DNA of 64,000 nucleotides, from assembly GCF_031877795.1 (NCBI RefSeq), contig NC_133940.1, positions 13,083,985-13,147,984 on the forward strand. Reading direction: 5' to 3'. Below, piece by piece: positions 50,213 through 64,000 of the stretch. Position 1 is the first letter of the stretch, and each line of letters opens with the position of its first letter. Below the pieces are notes generated by a model, which saw only the letters and a list, made by a program, of their open reading frames with translations, was not told where the DNA came from and did no database searches. The position numbers were made by a program, and so were the translations under genes. The stretch comes from Strix aluco. Taxonomy: Eukaryota > Chordata > Aves > Strigiformes > Strigidae.

Positions 50213-52678
50213 GTTATGGTTTTTTTGAAAGCCTATGAATGCTCTGAGGGCCTCAAATTTTCACTGCTCCCAGGCTGTTTATCTGGTAACTTTTAAACTT
50301 CAGTTGTCATCATGCTTATAGGTGAATGTGGCAGTTGCACGTGTTGTAGATTCACAGTCTCTCCAGCATTTAGAGTGAGTTTTACGTTATGCAGTTTCTC
50401 TGCCTGTTTCCAGGAGGTGCCTAGGGCTGGTCATTGTGTTCTGTCCCATTTTCCTCTCATTGCTTTCAGGGAAAAGGATGTTTTAACAGCAGACCAGAAT
50501 GAATGTCCATCTGTAAGGGCATATGGAAAGGCAAGTTGGTGCGATATTGACTTGGGCTTTTCTGTGTAAACAGCGTTAGGCAAGAGTGTGGTCTTGCTGG
50601 GGTAAGTTTTGAAAGAATAGCAGCTGGTTTTCTGTAATGCTTCCCTCTTAGTCTTTAAGTTGCTCCAGAAGAAACACTAGTAAAATGGGATGTTTCTGAA
50701 ACAATATAGTCTCCCTCCTGTTGTGTTTTTTTTTTTTTTCTTTTTTTCTAGGAGTTGCAATTCATTATTTCCTGTTTCTCCATCAGCAAAATATAACTGA
50801 GAAACCCTCTTGTTTAAGGCTAGTTATGATCTCACTCCCCCACAGCATCAGTGGAATTTACAAGCTATAGGGTACAAGTGAGAGATTGCTGCCTAGTCAG
50901 TAAGACATGTTTCTGTTGTGCATATGGTGGGTTTTTTTTCCCTCTTATGATTCCTTTTACAAAATCATGTCTCTTAAGCAAAGTTTATGGCTTAGGTATG
51001 TTGCAGGCATCTTGCTTTTTCACTATCTACAGGTGACCTGCTAAAAGTGTATTGGTGACTAGACAATGGAAATAAAATAGAAAATACAATAGATCGTGGT
51101 TTTTACTGAGTTAGAAGGGCTGAACATCCATTTAGAATCTCAAAAGAGCCAAAAACCAGTCTGATAGATTTTTCTTCACACAGTGCCAGGTTTTAATTTG
51201 CTTTTCTACAGTATGTTTTTTGTTGGAGTGAAAAATTTTCTTGGTATCTTTCCCCTGAAAGTAAGGACTCTGCTTGCCAGTAAATGCTTAGAGTGGGCTG
51301 TATGTAGGTTAAAACGGAGTCAGACTGACTTGTTAGAAATTCAGCTTGAGTTGTGGTGTAGCATTTGTTTGCAGAGCTCCTTAAGAAGTCACTGTCACCA
51401 CCTGTGCATTTCCACTCCTCCCAGCAGTATCCTTATTGTGCAAGAGTTCAGAGCAGAGATCCAGGTTTTAAAAATAACAAGGGAAAGAAGTCACAAGGTG
51501 AGAGTTACACTGTTGCATAAGAGGCAGATATGTTCTGGAATGAAGTTAGAGGCTTTGGGAGGTAGTTACCCTAAGCTGTATAGGGCAGATGGGGTGGGTA
51601 TCGTATTTTGAACATAGGGACATAGTGGCCCTAGTTAAATGACCCTGATTAAATTTCATAACAGGCTCATCGGGAGAGAGTTTGCTTAGACTTGAAAGAC
51701 AGAAAGTAGGGCAGGGTGCTATAGAGAACAGTGACCCATTCTTCGTGTTCAGTCCCTGGGGGAGCACTATAAGTAGCAAGCCAATCTATATCCAGCAGGA
51801 AAGGTTTAGGTTAGATACTGTGTTGTTAAAACAAATACAAACCTGGCAAGGCCTCCCAGTGCTGGAACAATATGTGGCCTCACTACTCCAAGTTGTAGTT
51901 GGGCTATCTTTATTCTTAAATGGCCTCAACAATGCAGTAGGCCTGTTAGAAGTAGTCCAATGCCATTTCAAATCAAGAAGTGCTAAATTACTTCCCCCTG
52001 TACTTCCTTATCTGTGTTTTTAAAAAGTAGAACTTACATGACATCTTGCTTTAGCATTTTAATGATATGAGATCATATTTTAGAGTGACAGGTATTCATG
52101 CTCAGGGTCTGGATTTTCAGAAATAATGGGGATAGCATATATGTGGTGGTCACACTTCTGTAACAGAACACAGGTGAGGGTAAATGCAGAAATAAGCATG
52201 TGTAACAAACACAAAGTGACTTCCAGCATCTCTGTTAATGTTCATCATTAACCAGGTTATTGGTGTTTCAAAATGGGAGAACAAGTGAAAAATGCGATAG
52301 GTGTGGGGTTTTTTTGCTTTAAAAGCATAGGTGAGGACTCTGAGGATCAGATACTGTGCACAGAGCTCTGTTTTGCTGATTTAATTATGCTGGCCTAATG
52401 TCAAGACTACACACTTCCAACTAAAACCAGTTTTGGACAAATTACCTGTGATAATTTGTTAAAACACTTTTTCAATATAGAATGGATCTGATTTTTCTTC
52501 CAAACATGTCTCCCCCCAATAAAGTTGTAGCAAGATTCTAGATATTACATCTCCTAGTAGTAGTGCAAACTCCACCCCATTTCTGACAGAACTCATTCAA
52601 ATTAAATTATGTGAAAATGACAGACCAACATAGTATATTCAGCCTCTTCCTCCATGGCTGATGTAATCCTAGCATGTC

Positions 52679-52695
52679 AAAAAAAAAAAAAAAAA
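52679..52695. repeat. poly(A) run, 17 bases
   Basis: A simple mononucleotide run with no processed transcript recognisable before it. Confidence 0.85.
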
Positions 52696-54052
52696 GGCAG
52701 TCAACAATCTACTTCGCAGTATTGCAGAGTTAACTGGAAATGTGTTTTGTTTATTAATCCAGGTAAGTTCACACTACTGCACAATACCTGAGTTTTACTC
52801 TATGTGCATCATCCAGAATTCCATGTAAGCAGTGACTGCAAGTTTTACTGATTGTATTTTGTTGATCATGGTTGTGGCATCTTGTGGAAAAGAAGCACAA
52901 GATTTGTTATTTTGAAGCTTCTAATGTTTAAATTTTAGCCTCCAAAAGGGAAGTTGATTTACTCTTATGTAAATAGAACTTAGCCATCAGGCAGGCTCAG
53001 TAAAAAAACCAAAACCAACAAAAAACCCAAATACATGATGAGAATTTGTTTTTTGCATTGCATGTAATTGCAGAACATCACTAATTTATCATTAGAATAC
53101 AATGTGGTTGCTTGAAACTTACCGTTCTGGGATGTAGTAGATGTTTTGGGTGGTGTGGTTTTGGCTTTTTTTTAGACTGAAAACCCATGTTCTCAACTCG
53201 TGTCCTGTTCCTTATATAGCCAGAAGGTGTTTGATGGGAACTGCAGTTCAACATCTTGGCTTACCTGGCAGGCAGCTCTCTACATCATGTTATGCTCAGA
53301 GTTCTCTGATGTTGTAATGGGCATTAAAATTGCATTGGGTTGGTTAAACACCACCTCACCTACTCTTAAGGGAATAACTCATTACTTTTTTTTCCTTGCA
53401 AGCCATTTAATGACATCTTACTGTCACATGCAGCATCGCTGCTGCATTGTGTGCAGGAACCAGGTCTCTTGTTCCAGCCCCCACCCAAGGTTCTGTGTAA
53501 GAGCTGCTCCTGTGTTTAACCTTCATTGGGGCTCTAAAGGCTTTCAGTGGCAGAAGTCTTTAGTGACTAGTTCAGTATTTAGTAAGGAAATGTTTTAAAG
53601 TTCTGTGTTTCTTTTAAAATGTTTAATCATAAATGTCGTGTGGTGTAAGCTTACTTTCTGTTCCTCCTCTTCCACTGGCGGCAGCTCTTTTGTGCCTTTG
53701 TAAGGGTAACATTGTAGTTGGAGGTTAATCATCTCTTCATGTGCCATTCCTCTCCAGGCCACCTAAACTCCACTAGAACCTTCCTTCATAAATCAAGTTT
53801 CTAGTCCCACTGTTAGTGTAGTTATACTCCGGCTTTCTCTAGATACCCCATGTATTTTGAAGTAGAGGGCCTAAATATAATCTTGTATCAGACATGCCCA
53901 AACTGGGTTCTGTTTCTCTTTGAACTTGTTTCTCAGACTTAGGAGGATAGTTTTAAATTCTGAACTGCTTTTTGAAGAACTTGCAGCTACTTTGAGCTTT
54001 CTGGAACCTTCACATTTAGCAAAAGAACTGCTCCCTCAGGCCTCAGTCCCAC

Positions 54053-54074
54053 AGTATGTATGTATGTACGTATG
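54053..54074. repeat. (GTAT)n microsatellite
   Basis: About five tetranucleotide units with one base change (TACG). Confidence 0.8.
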
Positions 54075-55164
54075 TCCTTGCAGTCAAGCACAGGGTATCA
54101 TCTCTAACTATCACATAATGGTTTTGAAGCCATATACTGTCACTTCATCCGCATCATAGGTCCTAATTTTTAATGGGGAGAATGACATCCTTGCTCATAC
54201 TGTTTCTTCTTGACAAGCTCTGTCACATAAGGATTTAGAATTAATTAAGGATAAAGTTCTTGCCAAACTGCAAGTATTATATTTGCAAATAATCCCCATA
54301 TTTGAAGGCAGCCTGAGGTAATCCTTCCCCTTTCCCAAAGACGCTTGAAAAGCTCATGTGTATCCAGTTGTTTTTTGCAGCACATCCACATTTAGTTCAT
54401 TTCTTAAAAGAAAAACTAGGCCCAACTCTTGGCTTTGTTTTCAACATCTGTAGCAAGTACTTGCTGCTGCTTTTGAGAAGTTCTTCTAAGGTATGCTCAG
54501 TTTCAGAGAGAATGTGAGGCGCTGACAGTAACCAGAGACAACTTGTGCAATATATAAAGATCTTTCAGAACACAAACTTGTTGAACCATTTAAACTGTAT
54601 TCCACTTTTGAAATGTTAATGTTGTGTGTATATATATATTGAAAATAACAATCCTCAGTCAACCAAGACACAGAAGACACCTGCAGTCTAGATAAAATAC
54701 ATTTCATATAAATACATTCATGGTTTAAAAAAAAAAATCATACAACCTGCTGACTGACTCAAGTGCAAGTAACTGTCTTACATGTATTTAACTTTTGTGA
54801 TGCTAACAGGCTGACTAAAGGCTATTTAATAGTGACCAATTTTAAACATGGAAAAATTGGTAACATGGCTCCAGGACTGAGTCATTTAAAAAGTTGCTAC
54901 TGATATGGGAAGTATTTCCTGTTGTCATAAACCAACTGTATGTGTCTTAAAAAAAAATAATTTCTTTTTTAGAAAAGCTATTTCCTTGCTCCTTTTAGTG
55001 ACTGTTGTAGTTCCATGCACAACTAGATACAGTCAGCTTTATATACCAGATTTTCTTCTTCCCTTTCCCCTTCTTGGAAGATGAGCTGGCAGTGTTCTGG
55101 ACTGGCCAGAGAAAGTTATGCATGGGGAAGTCTGAAGTTGGTCCCAAGGAGAGGGGACAGTTTA

Positions 55165-56894
55165 GTTAGTATAGAGCCATAATTTATTTTAGCCAAAATC
55201 TGTTTGAACTGGGAAAAAGAAAAATACACATACATGCAATAATGGAAAAAATTGCCCTGAAATTGTAAGCTGGCATATTCAAGAGAAGCATCGTACAAAA
55301 TCTTTTACTTTCTGTACAGTGACAATACCAAATAATTTTTCTTTTTAACCATCATATACACAACACAAATATTATGAATAGAAATCTATAAATACTTTAA
55401 AATGAATTTGTAATATATAGCAGTTGAGGGCCACAGCTGTACAAAATGTAAGCAACATATATAAAATGATTAAGAAAGTGCAAAGTAGAACAGTATCAAG
55501 AGCCTCCACTTCTTACAGCATTTATGGTTCAAGTGAAGAGCTAGCAGGGATGCAGGAGCTCAGTTACAATTCAAAAGAAGACACAATACAGGATTCTGCA
55601 CACAAAATGATGAACTATTACTAAATTATATCTTCCCACTTCTTCACATCTATGACTTCCAGTTAATAAGAGAACATTTTTATAATGAATTTCTGTAAAG
55701 AGTGATTTGTCCCTTTTTCACAAGTTCAGTAAAACAAAGATTACCTGGTCACAAACTACTTTTCTGTAAGTAAAACAAGACTACATGGGGAAACTACTGT
55801 TGGTTTCTGGTTGCCTTGTTATGCTTACCATATTTAAAAGGTGAACGGAAATACCTTTCCATAAAGTCAATACAGAAATTTAGACCCTGATCCTCTAAGT
55901 TACATACAGGTAACCTGTACCATTACTCACATGTATGTGAAAGTCTAGAGGATCAGTGCCTTAAAAACAAAACCACAACCACCCCTCAAAAAAAAACCCC
56001 AAACCCCAGAACAAAACTCCTTTGAATTTCAAATCTGCTTAGAGACAACTGCCCATCAATTTCACTGTTGTCTGCCAGTTAAAGTGCAAGTTTTGCATTC
56101 TGCGTCCAGGCGATGATTTCTCATCAGCACCTCCTGCAGCAGTGCATGTCTTTGTTTTCTTGTATGCTGTCTGCCCTAGTGGAAAGCTCTGCTTGAATTA
56201 AAATACAGTGGCAAGTAAAAACGTATTTGGTCTGTTGGAAGTTGAAATAGTCAATTCAACTCTCTTGAATGAAATTTCAAATAACTTGGTTTTAGAAAGC
56301 TTTTCAGTTCACCTTTACTTCAGTAAGTGTACTTTGTATTTTTTTAGGCACTGTAAATATTCAAGATACTAACTGATGTGCAGAAGAATCCATCCATTCT
56401 CAAGCAGTGCATTATTAGTGATCTCTAGCAAATTCTTGACTAATGTTTTCCACTTGTTTTTGTTTTTAAATGGAGAAGGATAGAATTTCAACTCTTCCCC
56501 CCCCCCCCAAGTATGACAGAAGAATCATCACAATTACATTAATTTTTCTCTTTGAAATACAGGCCAGACTTCAGAATGAATTAAAGAGAAGTTGCAAGCA
56601 GTCTGAATATGCTAGAGAAACAATAATAATAAAATAACCTAGTCATACTGCTTCACATAATGATGTCTGTCTCAAAACTGGAGATGATCACATGAAACTC
56701 TATGAAGACCATCGGTGTCTAATCTTCTAACAATTAAGAATTTGAAGTTTAAGATATTCTGTTGTACTCAGAGATTATAGAAACATTAATCCATTTGGTA
56801 TATTTTCTGAACGTGTGATATCTACAGTGTACACAGACATCCAAAACTGAGGCATGAGAAGGAACCATCTGCACAACTGGTCAACATAACTTGT
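55165..56894 (-). other. ACSL4: Probable ACSL4 3' UTR
   Basis: The stretch downstream of the ACSL4 stop is non-coding and free of mobile elements. It ends at a candidate AATAAA (- strand) at 55183-55188, giving a 3' UTR of about 1.7 kb. Another hexamer at 52750-52755 would allow a form of about 4.1 kb. ACSL4 has a long 3' UTR in mammals, but the end here is inferred. Confidence 0.5.
55183..55188 (-). terminator. Candidate ACSL4 polyadenylation signal
   Basis: AATAAA on the - strand in the context AAAATAAATTA. No strong GT-rich element follows, so the call is tentative. Confidence 0.4.
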
Positions 56895-61884
<4,990 letters not shown>

Positions 61885-64000
61885 CTACAAAGCATTAAAA
61901 AAAGCAAGGAAAATTACCACATAGAATAGACTAGCATGTGTAAATTAAATTCCATGTTAGTAATAAAATAAAATCCCCTATTATACTTCCTTTAAAATGG
62001 ATAAAGTAAGAATGAAAATGTCTGCATCACTGGTTAGGCAATGCTTGACTGTAATGCTTTTAATGTGTGATCAATTAGTCAGTTTATAGACCATCACAGC
62101 TTGGAATGAAGTATTGAAAATGCAGGAGAAAATCAGTGGCAGCCTTTACTTTTCTCCATTCACTTTTTCCTCCTCACACCAGTATCACTAGAGGGGAATA
62201 ACCCTCACGCTGTAGTATATACCTTATATTGGAACACTTGCCTTGAATTAGGCAGACAGGTAAGTCAAGGGGCAAGCAACTGAGTACCCACTGCGGGTCT
62301 TCAGGCATACTGCAGTAATTCATAGTACCCCTTGCGCTTCTGCAAACAGCTTTCTAGACCTCAGATTTGGTTTTAAAATACTTTCCACCCTCATTCTGAA
62401 GATATCTTCTCTATCAACCACAGCTACAAATCTTGGGTAACACACCATAGTGTAATAAAACTTGCTATAGTATATTGCTTACATTATTACATTATACCTT
62501 AACCTGTACTTAAAATGTGACAAACTGATATAGAAAATTTTGAATTCAAGTTTAAATTTCTTTGTTAAAGGTTGGTATATGCCATGCAAGATTTATTGTG
62601 CTTAGGAGTCCTGATGCTGTACTTTATCCACAGCAACTGGCAAGCACAAGGCAATGAACCGAGAGATTTCGTTTCACCAATTCCTTTTCAACTTTCAAAG
62701 CAACATGGTTGCAGTACTTCTAGTTACCTGACCAAAACCCCCACAATTCTGTCACAGACAAGAAATTAATTTCCATTAAAATAATAAGCTTATGATCACT
62801 AAAAGACACAGAACTTAAAATAAATAATGTTCAGACTGCTGAAGTATTTAACATAAGTTTAAAGACTGGCTCCTTCAAGTCTGGTACAGAGCACAATGCT
62901 CTGAAGTATTTATGTGCTTTCTAACAAAAGTAAAATTAAATTTGAAGAGAAAGCTATGAAAATGATGTACTTTGAAATATCAGAGATCAAAATATTAAAG
63001 CCCTGTTTGAAACTACTCTCATTAGTGGTTTTGATTAGTTCCTTCAGATCTTCGTGATTGGGCTTTTGACAAATGAGAATTTTAGAAAAACTGTATGCTA
63101 TTTTCAGCCCAGTTTACCTGCTGAATATCATCTAATATTTCCAAAAGCCAGACAAATATCTTCAAGCAGAATCAACTGTAGTTTTTTGGAAAGATTAGAG
63201 GCATGACAAGGTATTCAGAATTACAAAGGCTGGGGGGAACTATTAACCCTTATCATAATGTTCTTATTGAATCAAAATTTAGAAATATTTGTGTCTCTGA
63301 ATTCTGTTAGAATTATTTTCCATTTTGTTCCTTATATGTTCTAATCACTGGTGATGTTATGTTTTGATGATGAAAACAAGACAAATAGTCTAAGGAGAGA
63401 AATATTTATTAGATGATGTCATATGTTGTCCTACTAGAACCCTCCAAAGGTTTCTCCTGTATGCTATCAACTGAAAATGGATCTTCAGTTTCAATTTTAT
63501 TTTTTCTCTGCTAACTTGTTTGTGATAGTAAGTCTGTAGAATCAAGACATTTAAGTGGGGTTCAGCATTATCACTGTTCTGCAGTTAATTCATATGAAGC
63601 TGCCTGCATGGACTTTTTTTTTTTTTTTTTTTCATTATGACTGTATTTAAAATTTATACTGTTTTTGCCAGTAGTCTAGCATTTAGAATTTTCCCCAGGA
63701 AGTAAATCTAAATGGATATTTTCCAAAAAGCTGGGGTTCTCAGACATATTAGTTTTTACTCAGTTAATTACTAAGAAAACACTAAGCCTACATGTGATTA
63801 TTATTTTATAAACCAAAAAATGTAAGTGAGTAATTGATTTTGAAACTCTTGGCTATTCCTAAAAGATGCTGCATAACAAACAAATCCAACCAAAACTCTC
63901 TATTCTCAAATGAGATTAAATCCTCCTACCTGCTCGTCACCACCATGTGGCAAAAGCTGGTGCTACCAGTCTTAGGAGCCACAGATGTGATATGATCACA
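61885..64000 (-). other. ACSL4: ACSL4 intron running off the window
   Basis: I find no upstream ACSL4 exon in this stretch, so the intron is at least 2.1 kb. It contains a 19-base T run at 63614-63632 and nothing else recognisable. Confidence 0.7.
63614..63632. repeat. poly(T) run, 19 bases
   Basis: A mononucleotide run. No element can be recognised next to it. Confidence 0.85.

Larger units (their letters stand above)
49206..55160. other. Intergenic between KCNE5 and the ACSL4 3' UTR
   Basis: No exon or RNA gene recognised. It contains an 18-base C run (50195-50212), a 17-base A run (52679-52695) and a GTAT microsatellite (about 54053-54074). The right-hand part may belong to a longer ACSL4 3' UTR. 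Confidence 0.5.

Noticed and set aside
51560-52020. Possible old CR1/L3-like remnant (AGGAAAGGTTTAGGTTAGAT)
   Set aside because: Only a short stretch resembles CR1 and no tail is present. It is too weak to annotate.
63920-64000. Open - strand stretch with a GTAGGA donor-like end at the right edge, possibly an ACSL4 exon
   Set aside because: Its translation (for example APKTGSTSFCHMVVTS) does not match the ACSL4 segment expected before EIMDRIYKN.

Overview
This is 64 kb of vertebrate nuclear DNA, almost certainly from a bird. It contains several CR1 non-LTR retrotransposon copies ending in the ATTCTATGA or ATTCTGTGA tails typical of birds, plus intron-bearing genes, CpG-island promoters and long AT-rich deserts. 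The gene order NXT2, KCNE5, ACSL4 matches the human Xq23 block. I cannot name the species from sequence alone.

Layout. Positions 1-32.7 kb are a gene desert with no exon I can recognise. It holds three 5'-truncated CR1 copies on the + strand (about 11.87-13.87, 13.91-14.43 and 21.66-22.07 kb), an old MIR-like SINE region (7.5-7.85 kb) and an isolated CpG-rich patch (20.4 kb). A CpG island at about 32.76-33.6 kb starts NXT2 (+), whose four coding exons run to 38149. The polyadenylation signal is about 210 bases after the stop. A quiet AT-rich stretch follows, then a longer CR1 copy on the - strand (43.8-45.7 kb). KCNE5 (-, single coding exon, 47755-48075) sits in a second CpG island. A + strand CR1 copy (48.32-49.21 kb) begins only about 240 bases upstream of its start codon. 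From 49.2 kb to about 55 kb nothing is recognisable. The ACSL4 3' UTR and its last seven coding exons (-, 56895-61884) follow, encoding the C-terminal 336 residues. The rest of ACSL4 lies beyond the right edge.

Function. The three genes are neighbours by old synteny, not an operon. NXT2 is a cofactor of nuclear mRNA export, KCNE5 is a single-pass potassium-channel beta subunit, and ACSL4 activates long polyunsaturated fatty acids to acyl-CoA. All visible splice joins keep reading frame, and the encoded proteins look intact. Every CR1 copy is broken by 5' truncation, frameshift or internal deletion.

I found no clear undescribed system. The best leads are the compact bird KCNE5 with an open upstream extension, the opposed CR1 pair around it, and the 20.4 kb CpG patch.
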